DNA of 64,000 bases. Origin: Streptomyces sp. NBC_01262 (GTDB taxonomy: Bacteria > Actinomycetota > Actinomycetes > Streptomycetales > Streptomycetaceae). A program made the translations under genes and the position numbers. The stretch lies in assembly GCF_036226365.1 (NCBI RefSeq), contig NZ_CP108462.1:2708501-2772500 (forward strand). The letters are read 5' to 3'. Below, piece after piece: positions 1 through 9,767 of the stretch. Under the pieces are notes generated by a model. It had not been told where the DNA came from. It did not search any database and saw nothing but the letters and a program-made list of their open reading frames with translations. Each line of letters starts with the position of its first letter. The stretch's first letter is position 1.

Positions 1-330
1 GCTCCGACAGCGGCTCCGACCGCGGTGCCGGCGCAGAACGGCAACGACGACTGGCGTTCGGCGAACGACCAGAACTGGCAGCGGGCCGAGCAGGCCCGTG
101 AGCCCAAGGCGGGTGGGGTCACCCCCTCCGGCCTGCCCCGGCGGGTCCCCAAGGCCAACCTGGTCCCGGGCACCGCACAGCAGACTCCGCAGAGCGGCCC
201 TTCGGTCTCTCGTGCACCCGAGGACGTACGAGGCCGGCTGAGCAATCTGCGGCGCGGTGTCCAGCAGGGGCGCACTGCGGGAACTGACACGAACGGCCAG
301 GGCTTCGGCCCCAATCACCAGGAGCGTTAG
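1..330 (+). CDS. cvnA: Conservon sensor histidine kinase CvnA, C-terminal end (partial)
   Basis: The window opens inside this gene, so only the last 109 residues are present. They form the Pro/Gln-rich cytoplasmic tail that follows the ATPase domain in conservon kinases, including 'GLPRRVPKANLVPG' and 'RLSNLRRGVQQGR', strings I associate with Streptomyces nitrate/nitrite-sensor-type kinases. In conservons, CvnA is a membrane kinase-like protein thought to act with CvnB, CvnC and the GTPase CvnD like a eukaryotic GPCR complex. All three partners follow directly, which makes the assignment secure although the catalytic domain lies outside the window. By gene order this is probably cvn1. Confidence 0.88.
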   Translation, partial: APTAAPTAVPAQNGNDDWRSANDQNWQRAEQAREPKAGGVTPSGLPRRVPKANLVPGTAQQTPQSGPSVSRAPEDVRGRLSNLRRGVQQGRTAGTDTNGQGFGPNHQER

Positions 331-753
331 TTGAGTCCGATGAGCCAGGCGGCACAGAACCTGAACTGGTTGATCACGAACTTCGTGGACAACACCCCCG
401 GGGTGTCCCACACGGTCGTGGTCTCCGCCGACGGCCTGCTGCTGGCGATGTCCGAGGGCTTTCCGCGGGACCGGGCCGACCAGCTCGCCGCGGTCGCCTC
501 GGGCCTGACCTCCCTGACGGCGGGTGCCTCCCGCATCTTCGAGGGCGGCAGCGTCAACCAGACCGTCGTGGAGATGGAACGCGGCTTCCTCTTCCTCATG
601 GCCGTGTCCGACGGATCCTCGCTGGCCGTACTGGCGCACCCCGAGTGCGACATCGGCCTCGTGGGCTACGAGATGGCCCTGCTCGTCGACCGGGCAGGGT
701 CGGTCCTCACCCCGGATCTACGCGCCGAATTGCAGGGCAGCCTGCTCAACTGA
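331..753 (+). CDS. cvnB: Roadblock/LC7 domain protein CvnB
   Basis: This 140-residue protein is a single roadblock/LC7 fold, with 'NWLITNFVDNTPGVSHTVVVSADG' split over the first strands and the usual 'AVASGLTSLTAGAS' helix. Such proteins dimerise and are thought to bridge the conservon kinase and the CvnD GTPase. I chose the TTG immediately after the cvnA stop because GGAG at 321-324 lies 6 nt upstream of it. The in-frame ATG at 340 would be 15 nt away, which is too far. There is no gap from cvnA, so translation is probably coupled. Confidence 0.93.
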   Translation: MSPMSQAAQNLNWLITNFVDNTPGVSHTVVVSADGLLLAMSEGFPRDRADQLAAVASGLTSLTAGASRIFEGGSVNQTVVEMERGFLFLMAVSDGSSLAVLAHPECDIGLVGYEMALLVDRAGSVLTPDLRAELQGSLLN

Positions 754-829
754 CAGACAGGCATGCGGACGCGTCTGAGTCACCGTAGGGTGCGTGCTCA
801 GACGCGTCGACCCAGCCGGAGGAGGAACC

Positions 830-1384
830 GTGGCAACGCCCCCAGGCGGAGATGAGTACGGCAATCCGCAACAGCAGCCGCCCTACAAGCGGTTCAACTT
901 CCCCTCGGCCCCGAGCCCGGAGCCGAGGCGGCCGCCGCAGCACCGGCAGCCGAGGATCCAGCCGTACGACTCTCCGCAGGCACCATCCCCGCAGCCGCGC
1001 TCGGCGCGCGCCGCCGGCCGTCCCACGCCCATGGGCTCGGACGGCGCGCCGCTGGTGCGCCCGTACGCCATGACCGGTGGCCGGACCCGGCCGCGCTACC
1101 AGCTCGCCATCGAGGCTCTGGTCAGCACGACGGCCGAACCGGCCCAGCTGCGGGGGCAGTTGCCGGAGCACCAGCGGATCTGCATCCTCTGCAAGGACAT
1201 CAAGTCGGTCGCGGAGATCTCCGCACTCCTCACCATCCCCCTCGGCGTCGCCCGAATCCTCGTCGCCGACCTGGCAGAGGCGGGCCTCGTCGCCATCCAC
1301 CAGCCCGGTGGCGACGAAGCCGCGGGCGGTCAGCCAGACGTGACACTGCTCGAAAGGGTGCTCAGTGGACTTCGCAAGCTCTAG
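830..1384 (+). CDS. cvnC: DUF742 protein CvnC
   Basis: This is the third conservon component, 184 residues. The first 85 residues are a Pro/Gln/Arg-rich disordered segment. The rest is a DUF742 domain, with 'VRPYAMTGGRTRPRYQLAIEALV' broken over its first strand and helix and a helix-turn-helix-like segment near 'ICILCKDIKSVAEISALL'. The start is GTG at 830, preceded by GGAGGAGG 5 nt upstream; an earlier in-frame GTG at 794 has no ribosome-binding site. Its 3' end overlaps cvnD by 20 bp. DUF742 proteins are proposed adaptors in the conservon complex, and DNA binding is unproven. Confidence 0.92.
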   Translation: MATPPGGDEYGNPQQQPPYKRFNFPSAPSPEPRRPPQHRQPRIQPYDSPQAPSPQPRSARAAGRPTPMGSDGAPLVRPYAMTGGRTRPRYQLAIEALVSTTAEPAQLRGQLPEHQRICILCKDIKSVAEISALLTIPLGVARILVADLAEAGLVAIHQPGGDEAAGGQPDVTLLERVLSGLRKL

Positions 1385-1946
1385 CGGTCCTCCAGCTCGC
1401 TCAACCACCTCTGCGAAGATCGTGGTGGCGGGCGGCTTCGGCGTGGGAAAGACCACGTTCGTAGGTGCCGTATCGGAGATCAACCCGCTGCGTACCGAAG
1501 CCGTGATGACGTCGGCCTCCGCCGGCATCGACGACCTGACCCACGCGCCGGACAAGACCACGACCACCGTGGCCATGGACTTCGGCCGTATCACGCTCGA
1601 CGAGGACCTGATCCTCTACCTGTTCGGCACCCCTGGGCAGGACCGGTTCTGGTTCATGTGGGACGACCTGGTGCGCGGCGCCATCGGCGCGGTCGTGCTC
1701 GTCGACACCCGGCGGCTCGCCGACTGCTTCCCGGCGGTCGACTACTTCGAGAACAGCGGGCTGCCCTTCGTCATCGCCCTCAACGGCTTCGACGGCCAGC
1801 AGCCGTACAAGCCCGAGGAGGTGCGTGAGGCCCTGCAGATCGGGCCTGAGGCGCCGATCATCACCACGGACGCCCGGCACCGCGGCGAGGCGAAGAGCGC
1901 GCTCATCACGCTCGTGGAGCACGCGCTGATGGCGCGGCTTCGGTAG
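1365..1946 (+). CDS. cvnD: Conservon small GTPase CvnD
   Basis: This 193-residue Ras-like GTPase is the signalling output of the conservon. The P-loop 'GGFGVGKTT' sits at about residues 23-31 and the G3-like 'GTPGQDRF' at about 88-95. A 'VLVDTRR' strand follows, and 'IALNGFD' stands where the G4 NKxD would be, a deviation usual in CvnD proteins. The GTG start at 1365 lies inside cvnC, with GAAAGG upstream, so the two are co-translated. A strong hairpin after the stop ends the operon. By synteny with S. coelicolor this would be cvnD1. Confidence 0.94.
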   Translation: MDFASSSGPPARSTTSAKIVVAGGFGVGKTTFVGAVSEINPLRTEAVMTSASAGIDDLTHAPDKTTTTVAMDFGRITLDEDLILYLFGTPGQDRFWFMWDDLVRGAIGAVVLVDTRRLADCFPAVDYFENSGLPFVIALNGFDGQQPYKPEEVREALQIGPEAPIITTDARHRGEAKSALITLVEHALMARLR

Positions 1947-1968
1947 AAGGCGGCGTGCGCAACGCGAA

Positions 1969-1996
1969 GGGGCCCGCACCGGCTGGTGCGGGCCCC
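1969..1996 (+). terminator. Terminator after cvnD (bidirectional)
   Basis: GGGGCCCGCACC and its exact complement flank a GGCT loop, giving a 12-bp G+C-rich stem. It lies 22 nt after the cvnD stop and 24 nt before the convergent accE stop, so it probably serves both strands. The T-run is weak, as is usual in Streptomyces. Confidence 0.85.
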
Positions 1997-2020
1997 TCGC
2001 GTGTTGTGCGCCGTGTGTGG

Positions 2021-2224
2021 TCAGCTGCGCCAGCTGTGCGGGGCGGAGAAGCCGCCCTGGCGCTCCAGGCGGCGCCAGCCCGCGACGGAGCGCGGCTGGG
2101 TGTACTCGGTCGCTTCGCGACCGGCGGCGCGGGCCAGCAGGACGGCGGTCAGGGCCGCCAGCTCCTCGTCGCTGGCCGCGCCCTTCTCGACGCGGACGAG
2201 TGTGGCATCAGCAGGGGTGCTCAC
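2021..2224 (-). CDS. accE: Acyl-CoA carboxylase epsilon subunit
   Basis: This 67-residue protein has the AccE/PccE pattern: a basic-acidic N-terminus ('VRVEKGAASDEELAALTAVL') and a conserved C-terminal 'GGFSAPHSWRS'. The epsilon subunit binds the beta subunit and stimulates acetyl/propionyl-CoA carboxylase complexes in Streptomyces. It follows accB on the same strand by 28 nt. The start is a GTG, with GGGAG about 11 nt upstream. In S. coelicolor the matching pair, SCO5535/SCO5536, together with a biotinylated alpha subunit encoded elsewhere, forms an essential carboxylase that supplies malonyl-CoA. Confidence 0.93.
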   Translation of the reverse strand: MSTPADATLVRVEKGAASDEELAALTAVLLARAAGREATEYTQPRSVAGWRRLERQGGFSAPHSWRS

Positions 2225-2252
2225 AGTGGTCGTTTCTCCCTTACCGGTGACG

Positions 2253-3848
2253 TTACTGAGGCGGGTTGCCGTGCTTGCGCGACGGCAGGTCGGCGTGCTT
2301 GGTGCGCAGCATCGCGAGTGAGCGGATCAGGACCTCGCGGGTGTCCACCGGGTCGATCACGTCATCCACCAGTCCACGCTCCGCTGCGTAGTAAGGGTGC
2401 ATGAGCTCGCTTTTGTATTCCTTGACCATGGCTGTGCGCATGGCCTCGGGGTCGTCGGCCTCGGCGATCTGCTTGCGGAAGATGACATTGGCGGCACCCT
2501 CGGCGCCCATCACCGCGATTTCGTTGGTCGGCCAGGCGTAGGTGAGGTCGGCGCCGATGGACTGGCTGTCCATGACGATGTACGCACCTCCGTAGGCCTT
2601 GCGCAGGATCAGCGAGATCCTGGGCACGGTGGCGTTGCAGTACGCGTACAGCAGCTTGGCACCGTGCCGGATGATGCCACCGTGCTCCTGGTCGACGCCC
2701 GGGAGGAAGCCGGGGACGTCCAGAAGGGTGACGAGGGGGATGTTGAAGGCGTCGCACATCTGGACGAAGCGTGCGGCCTTCTCACTGGCCTCGATGTCCA
2801 GGACACCGGCCAGGTGCTGGGGCTGGTTGGCTACGATGCCGACGACCTGGCCGTCCAGGCGGGCCAGGGCGACGATGATGTTGCGCGCCCAGCGCTCGTG
2901 GATCTCCAGGTAGTCGCCGTCGTCGACGAGCTCCTCGATCACCTTGTGCATGTCGTACGGCCGGTTGCCGTCGGCGGGGACCAGGTCCAGCAGTACCTCG
3001 CCGCGCCGGTCGGCGGGGTCGGAGGTGGGGGTGGGCGGCGGGTTCTCCCGGTTGTTCTGCGGGAGCATCGACAGCAGGTAGCGGACCTCTTCGATACAGG
3101 TCTGCTCGTCGTCGTAGGCGAAGTGCGAGACGCCGGAGACCTCGGAGTGGACGTCGGCGCCGCCGAGGCCGTTCTGGGAGATCTTCTCGCCGGTGACGGC
3201 CTGGACGACGTCCGGGCCGGTGATGAACATCTGCGAGGTCTCGCGGACCATGAAGACGAAGTCGGTGAGCGCCGGGCTGTAGGCCGCGCCGCCCGCGCAC
3301 GGGCCGAGCATCACGGAGATCTGCGGGATGACACCGGAGGCGCGGGTGTTGCGCTGGAAGATGCCGCCGTAGCCGGCGAGCGCGGAGACGCCCTCCTGGA
3401 TACGGGCCCCGGCGCCGTCGTTCAGCGACACCAGGGGCGCGCCGGCCGAGATGGCCATGTCCATGATCTTGTGGATCTTGGTGGCGTGGGCCTCGCCCAG
3501 CGCGCCGCCGAAGATCCGGAAGTCGTGCGCGTATACGAAGACCGTGCGGCCGTGGACGGTGCCCCAGCCGGTGATCACACCGTCGGTGTACGGACGCTTC
3601 GCCTCCAGGCCGAAGCCGGTGGCGCGGTGCCGACGCAGCGGCTCGACCTCGTTGAAGGAGCCCTCGTCGAGCAGCAGCTCGATGCGCTCGCGGGCCGTCA
3701 GCTTGCCCTTGGCCTTCTGGGCCTCGGTGGCACGGTCGCTGGGTCCGCGCCGGACCTGCTCGCGGATGGCGTGCAGCTCTGCCACTCGGCCTCGGGCGTC
3801 GTTCGCCACGGCTACGGGCTCGGTCGGCACTTCGTCCAAAACGCTCAT
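2253..3848 (-). CDS. accB: Acyl-CoA carboxylase beta subunit AccB (carboxyltransferase)
   Basis: This 531-residue protein is a tandem crotonase-fold carboxyltransferase that transfers CO2 from biotin on the alpha subunit to acetyl-, propionyl- or butyryl-CoA. The N-terminal half carries 'GPCAGGAAYSPA' (CoA oxyanion region) and the C-terminal half 'DVPGFLPGVDQEHGGIIRHG' (biotin side). At about residue 424, in 'GGAYIVMD', there is Ile. Published work on Streptomyces PccB/AccB found Asp at this position in propionyl-specific PccB and Ile in broad-specificity AccB, so this is AccB-like. The start ATG has AAGG 8 nt upstream, but TAAGGT ending 7 nt before it could equally be a leaderless -10 box. 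Confidence 0.95.
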   Translation of the reverse strand: MSVLDEVPTEPVAVANDARGRVAELHAIREQVRRGPSDRATEAQKAKGKLTARERIELLLDEGSFNEVEPLRRHRATGFGLEAKRPYTDGVITGWGTVHGRTVFVYAHDFRIFGGALGEAHATKIHKIMDMAISAGAPLVSLNDGAGARIQEGVSALAGYGGIFQRNTRASGVIPQISVMLGPCAGGAAYSPALTDFVFMVRETSQMFITGPDVVQAVTGEKISQNGLGGADVHSEVSGVSHFAYDDEQTCIEEVRYLLSMLPQNNRENPPPTPTSDPADRRGEVLLDLVPADGNRPYDMHKVIEELVDDGDYLEIHERWARNIIVALARLDGQVVGIVANQPQHLAGVLDIEASEKAARFVQMCDAFNIPLVTLLDVPGFLPGVDQEHGGIIRHGAKLLYAYCNATVPRISLILRKAYGGAYIVMDSQSIGADLTYAWPTNEIAVMGAEGAANVIFRKQIAEADDPEAMRTAMVKEYKSELMHPYYAAERGLVDDVIDPVDTREVLIRSLAMLRTKHADLPSRKHGNPPQ

Positions 3849-3949
3849 GTCATCGACCTTACGAGCGATGGCCCCTTAATTTCGGCGTCGACTCCGCACA
3901 GACTCCGACCCCAGTTCATGGAGCATCTGGACAGAACCAACACAAGAAA

Positions 3950-3974
3950 GGCCCCGCGCGGGGGGCGCGGGGCC
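3950..3974 (-). terminator. Terminator after the malyl-CoA lyase pair
   Basis: Nine-base arms (GGCCCCGCG/CGCGGGGCC) enclose a C/G loop. On the minus strand the hairpin is followed by TTTCTTGTGTT, fitting an intrinsic terminator 30 nt beyond the end of the CitE-like gene and insulating accB downstream. Confidence 0.82.
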
Positions 3975-4004
3975 GATTCTTTGTGCCGTTCGTCCTACTG
4001 GGCG

Positions 4005-4877
4005 TTACCTCCCGGCAACAGCCTCGGCAAGTGCCAGGACACGGCGTGCGTCCTCCACATGGAGGTTCTCGATCATCTTTCCGTCGACCGTGACCACTCC
4101 CCTGCCCTCCGCCGCGGCCTCCTCGAAGGCGGCGATGATGCGGGCTGCCTTGTCGGCTTCCTCCTGGGAGGGGGCGAAGGCGTTGTTGCAGATCTCCACC
4201 TGCTTGGGGTGGATCAGCGTCTTGCCGTCGAAGCCGAACTGCCGGCCCTGTACGCACTCCGCCTCGAAGCCCGCGAGGTCGGTCACGTCGTTGTAGACGC
4301 CGTCCAGGATCACCTTGCCGGTGGCCCGGGCGGCGAGCAGCGCCAGCGACAGCCCGGTGAGCAGCGGGGCCCGGCCCGGGACGTGCTCGGCGTGCAGTTC
4401 CTTGGCCAGGTCGTTGGTGCCCATGACCAGGACGGTGAGGCGGTCGGAGGCGGCGGCGATCGCGCGGGCGTCGAGCATGGCGCGCGGGGTCTCGACCATG
4501 GCCCAGATCGCGGTACGGTCCGGGGCCCCGGCGGCTTCGAGGGCGCGCTCGATGGCGTGCACCGTCTCCGGCGAGTCCACCTTGGGGACCACGACCGCGT
4601 CCGGCCCGGCCTCGGCGGCGGCCCGCAGGTCGTCCTCGTGCCAGGGGGTGCCGGGCGAGTTCACCCGGATGGTGACCTCGCGGTAGCCGTACTCCCCCGA
4701 GGCCGCCGCCGCCGCGACGCGCTTGCGGGCGTCCGCCTTGGCGTCGGGGGCGACGGAGTCCTCCAGGTCGAGGATCAGCGCGTCGGTGGGGAGGGACTTG
4801 GCCTTTTCGAGGGCCCGCTCATTGGCGCCGGGCATGTACAGCACGGAGCGGCGGGGCCGCAGGATGGCGTCGGTCAT
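4005..4877 (-). CDS. HpcH/HpaI (citrate lyase beta/malyl-CoA) family enzyme
   Basis: This 290-residue TIM-barrel protein is of the CitE/HpcH family. It starts with 'RRSVLYMPGANERALEKA' and carries the acidic 'LILDLEDSVAP' (metal-ligand Asp/Glu), 'VPKVDSPE', 'AMVETPRAM' and 'GFDGKTLIHPKQV'. Relatives cleave malyl-CoA or hydrolyse its thioester (Mcl2-type). The gene starts one base after the stop of the larger Mcl1-like gene, so the two are co-translated. I infer a pair acting on C4/C5 hydroxyacyl-CoA esters, such as glyoxylate or ethylmalonyl-CoA metabolism. The exact substrate cannot be told from sequence; a citramalyl-CoA lyase is an alternative. Confidence 0.88.
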   Translation of the reverse strand: MTDAILRPRRSVLYMPGANERALEKAKSLPTDALILDLEDSVAPDAKADARKRVAAAAASGEYGYREVTIRVNSPGTPWHEDDLRAAAEAGPDAVVVPKVDSPETVHAIERALEAAGAPDRTAIWAMVETPRAMLDARAIAAASDRLTVLVMGTNDLAKELHAEHVPGRAPLLTGLSLALLAARATGKVILDGVYNDVTDLAGFEAECVQGRQFGFDGKTLIHPKQVEICNNAFAPSQEEADKAARIIAAFEEAAAEGRGVVTVDGKMIENLHVEDARRVLALAEAVAGR

Positions 4878-4878
4878 G

Positions 4879-5997
4879 TCAGCTCTGCTCCTTCTGCGCG
4901 GCCTTCAGTACAGCCTTCTGTACGGCCTCGTAGGCGGCGTCGTACGCCTTGGCCAGCTCGGGGTCACGGGCGGCGAGGGCGTCCGCCAGCTCGGCGACCA
5001 CCTGGCACTGCTTGAAGGTGGCGTCGTCCTGCATCTTGCCGTCGATCATCACCGCGCCGGTGCCGTCGCCCATGGCGTCGATCACCCGGCGGGCCCAGGC
5101 CACCTCGGCGGGGGCGGGCGAGAAGACCTTCTTCGCGATGTCGATCTGCACCGGGTGCAGGCTCCACGCTCCGACGCAGCCCAGCAGGAAGGCGTTGCGG
5201 AACTGGTCCTCGCAGGCGAGGACGTCCTTGATGTCGCCGAAGGGGCCGTAGTACGGCAGGATCCCGTGCGCGGCGCAGGCGTCCACCATGCGCGCGATCG
5301 TGTAGTGCCACAGGTCCTGCTGGTAGGTGATGCGCGGCAGCTCCGGGGCCCCGTCGATGTCCGGGGTGCCCCTGGGGTCCTCGCGGACCAGGTATCCGGG
5401 GTGCCCGCCGCCGACGCGGGTGGTCTTCATCCGGCGGCTGGCCGCCAGGTCGGCCGGGCCGAGCGAGATGCCCTGCATGCGCGGGCTGGCTCCGGCGATC
5501 TCCTCGACGTTCGCGACGCCGCTGGCCGTCTCCAGGATCGCGTGCACCAGGATCGGGCGGGTGAGACCGGCCTTGGCTTCGAGCTGGGCGAGCAGGCGGT
5601 CCACGTAGTGGATGTCCTCGGCGCCCTCGACCTTGGGCACCATCACGACATCCAGCTTGTGCCCGATCTCGGTGACCAGGGTGAGGAGGTCGTCCAGCGC
5701 CCACGGCGAGTCCAGGCTGTTGATCCGCGTCCACAGCTGCGTCTCGCCGAACTCGTTGGCCTTGGCGATCTCAACGAGGCCGGCCCTCGCCGCCTCCTTG
5801 CGGTCCGCCGCGACCGCGTCCTCCAGGTTGCCCAGGAGTACGTCGACCTTCGCCGCGATCGACGGCACCTTGGCCGCCATCTTCTCGTTGCTCGGGTCGA
5901 AGAAGTGGATCATCCGCGACGGCCGGAACGGCACCTCCCGTACGGGGGCCGGGGCCCCCACGGCCAGCGGTCGGAAGAAGTCCTTCGCGGAACGCAT
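4879..5997 (-). CDS. Malyl-CoA/beta-methylmalyl-CoA lyase-like (Mcl1) enzyme
   Basis: This 372-residue HpcH/HpaI aldolase belongs to the longer L-malyl-CoA/beta-methylmalyl-CoA lyase branch. Visible motifs are '[15 protein letters not shown]' in altered form at the N-terminus, '[16 protein letters not shown]', '[15 protein letters not shown]', '[15 protein letters not shown]' and '[13 protein letters not shown]'. Family members split beta-methylmalyl-CoA to glyoxylate and propionyl-CoA, or malyl-CoA to glyoxylate and acetyl-CoA, using Mg2+. The ATG start has GGGAG 5 nt upstream. No ccr, mutase or hydratase gene of the ethylmalonyl-CoA pathway lies nearby, so its pathway role is inferred from family only. 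Confidence 0.87.
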   Translation of the reverse strand: MRSAKDFFRPLAVGAPAPVREVPFRPSRMIHFFDPSNEKMAAKVPSIAAKVDVLLGNLEDAVAADRKEAARAGLVEIAKANEFGETQLWTRINSLDSPWALDDLLTLVTEIGHKLDVVMVPKVEGAEDIHYVDRLLAQLEAKAGLTRPILVHAILETASGVANVEEIAGASPRMQGISLGPADLAASRRMKTTRVGGGHPGYLVREDPRGTPDIDGAPELPRITYQQDLWHYTIARMVDACAAHGILPYYGPFGDIKDVLACEDQFRNAFLLGCVGAWSLHPVQIDIAKKVFSPAPAEVAWARRVIDAMGDGTGAVMIDGKMQDDATFKQCQVVAELADALAARDPELAKAYDAAYEAVQKAVLKAAQKEQS

Positions 5998-6168
5998 GCG
6001 ATCTCCCAGGTCGGTTCGAGGGTGGGGAGGCTACGGCCGACACCTTATGGCCGCACGGGCGGTTACGTTACTGGTCGGTACGTGTGCCCTTGGTCACCGC
6101 ATGGTCACCACACGCCCGACGACCCGAACTGTACGGTGGCGAGCGAATCTTCCGGGAGGGGTCCCCGC

Positions 6169-7023
6169 ATGGCTGTGACGGTGCACACGCTGACGTACTA
6201 CCCGGTGAAGGGCTGCGCGGGCGTTTCCGTGGCCGCCGGCGAGGCGGCCGAGGTGACGGCGACGGGGCTAGCCCACGACCGCGTCTTCATGGTCGTGGAC
6301 GCCGGCGACGGCTCCTTCCGTAGCCAGCGCAACAACCCCCGCCTGGCCGTCGTCGGGGCCGGGGTGCTCGACGACGGCAAGGGGCTGCGGCTGACCGCTC
6401 CGGGCGCGGGCGCCCTGGAGCTGGACGTCGCCTTCGACGGCGAGCGCCGCGAGGTCAGCCTCTTCGGACGCCCCATGGGCGAGGCCGTCGACCAGGGACC
6501 ACAGGCCGCCGGCTGGTTCTCGAACCTCCTCGGATCCCCCTGCCGTCTGGTCCGGGTGCGCCCCGGCTTCGACCGCGACGGCTGGGGCGAGAACCCCGGC
6601 AAGGTCAACTTCGGGGACGCCCACGCCATTTCGCTGGCCTCGCTGGCCTCGCTGGACGACCTCAACAGCCGCATCCTCGAACGAGGCGCCGAGCCCGTCC
6701 CCATGGACCGCTTCCGCGCCAACATCGTCATCACCGGCTGGCCCGCCCCCCACACCGAGGACCGCTTCCGCCACCTCACCATCGGCACCGTCGGCCTCGG
6801 CTACTCCGTACGCGCCATGCGCTGCGCCGTCCCCATGGTCGACCAGGCCACCGGACGCCCGTCCGGACCCGAGCCGATCCGCACCCTGGCCGGCTACCGG
6901 CGGGAGCCGGAGTACGACGGGAAGGTCAGCTTCGCCACGAAGGCGGCGGTCCTGCGGGAGGGAACACTCGCGGTGGGCGACGAGGTGCGGGTTCACACCT
7001 GGGAGCCGGGCTTCCAGCCGTAG
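6169..7023 (+). CDS. MOSC domain-containing protein
   Basis: This 284-residue protein has an N-terminal MOSC beta-barrel domain ('LTYYPVKGCAGVSV') and a C-terminal MOSC domain with the conserved cysteine in 'AMRCAVPMVDQATG'. That cysteine binds the molybdenum cofactor in mARC/YcbX-type proteins. Members reduce N-hydroxylated substrates or act as sulfur carriers. The start is the ATG after GGGAGGGG 8 nt upstream; the open frame runs much further upstream but lacks coding character there. Its 3' end overlaps the convergent acetyltransferase gene by 31 bp. Confidence 0.92.
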   Translation: MAVTVHTLTYYPVKGCAGVSVAAGEAAEVTATGLAHDRVFMVVDAGDGSFRSQRNNPRLAVVGAGVLDDGKGLRLTAPGAGALELDVAFDGERREVSLFGRPMGEAVDQGPQAAGWFSNLLGSPCRLVRVRPGFDRDGWGENPGKVNFGDAHAISLASLASLDDLNSRILERGAEPVPMDRFRANIVITGWPAPHTEDRFRHLTIGTVGLGYSVRAMRCAVPMVDQATGRPSGPEPIRTLAGYRREPEYDGKVSFATKAAVLREGTLAVGDEVRVHTWEPGFQP

Positions 7024-7469
7024 GTGAGCTGGGGCAGGTTCTCCATGTTGGCGCTGCCGTCGTCGGTGCCGGTGACGGTGAAGCCGTGGCGCTCGTAGAA
7101 GGCGCGGGCGTCGGTGTTGGCCCGGAAGACGTGCAGTGACAGTCCGCCGGGGCTGTGCCGTCTGACCTCGTCCAGCAGAAGCGTGCCGATGCCCCGGCGG
7201 CGGGCGTCGGGGAGGAGGTAGAGCTGGTCCAGCAGATCGTCCCCTTCCAGCACCGCGTATCCCAGCAACTCGCGGTCCCGGACCGCCACCCACACGCGGC
7301 ACTCCTTGAGGACGACCTGCTCCACCCACCGCCGGATTTCGTCGTCCGAGTGCTCGCGGGGCGGAAGATAGGGCATCGTCGCGGCGCGCGAGACGCTGTG
7401 GATGTGGGCGATCGCCGCCGCGTCCGCTGCCGTCGCCTGCCGTATCGCGTCTATCACTCGGCCTGTCAC
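6993..7469 (-). CDS. GNAT family N-acetyltransferase
   Basis: This 158-residue GNAT fold has the acetyl-CoA-binding motif A 'LYLLPDARRRGIGTLLLDEV' and the late 'FYERHGFTVTGTDDG'. The substrate is unknown. I place the start at GTG 7469 because a TACGTT box ends 6 nt upstream, the spacing expected of a leaderless transcript, and there is no Shine-Dalgarno. A second in-frame GTG at 7457 is the alternative. The gene is divergent from the HAD hydrolase with only 28 bp between start codons, and its end overlaps the MOSC gene. Confidence 0.87.
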   Translation of the reverse strand: MTGRVIDAIRQATAADAAAIAHIHSVSRAATMPYLPPREHSDDEIRRWVEQVVLKECRVWVAVRDRELLGYAVLEGDDLLDQLYLLPDARRRGIGTLLLDEVRRHSPGGLSLHVFRANTDARAFYERHGFTVTGTDDGSANMENLPQLTYGWKPGSQV

Positions 7470-7497
7470 GCGATCAACGTATGCGTACGATGCGCGC
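7464..7497. promoter_or_regulatory. Back-to-back leaderless promoters for GNAT and HAD genes
   Basis: On the plus strand TGTCAC (7464-7469), a 16-bp spacer and TACGAT (7486-7491) precede GTG 7498 by 6 nt. On the minus strand TACGTT (7481-7476) precedes GTG 7469 by 6 nt. Neither gene has a Shine-Dalgarno sequence. The two -10 boxes lie 4 bp apart, so polymerases could not bind both at once. Confidence 0.5.
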
Positions 7498-9716
<2,219 letters not shown>

Positions 9717-9767
9717 TTGAGAGTGGCGAGGAGTGGGTCTCCTCCTTTCCGACGGAGGACCAGCTCG

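Noticed and set aside
3845-3916. Possible 23-codon upstream frame overlapping the accB start (ATGA)
   Set aside because: It lacks a ribosome-binding site and codon bias, and a leaderless or AAGG-driven start of accB explains the region better.
2397-5015. Very long plus-strand open frame (872 codons) opposite accB and the lyase genes
   Set aside because: It is an antisense shadow caused by high G+C. It has no family resemblance, and both minus-strand genes have full conserved motifs.
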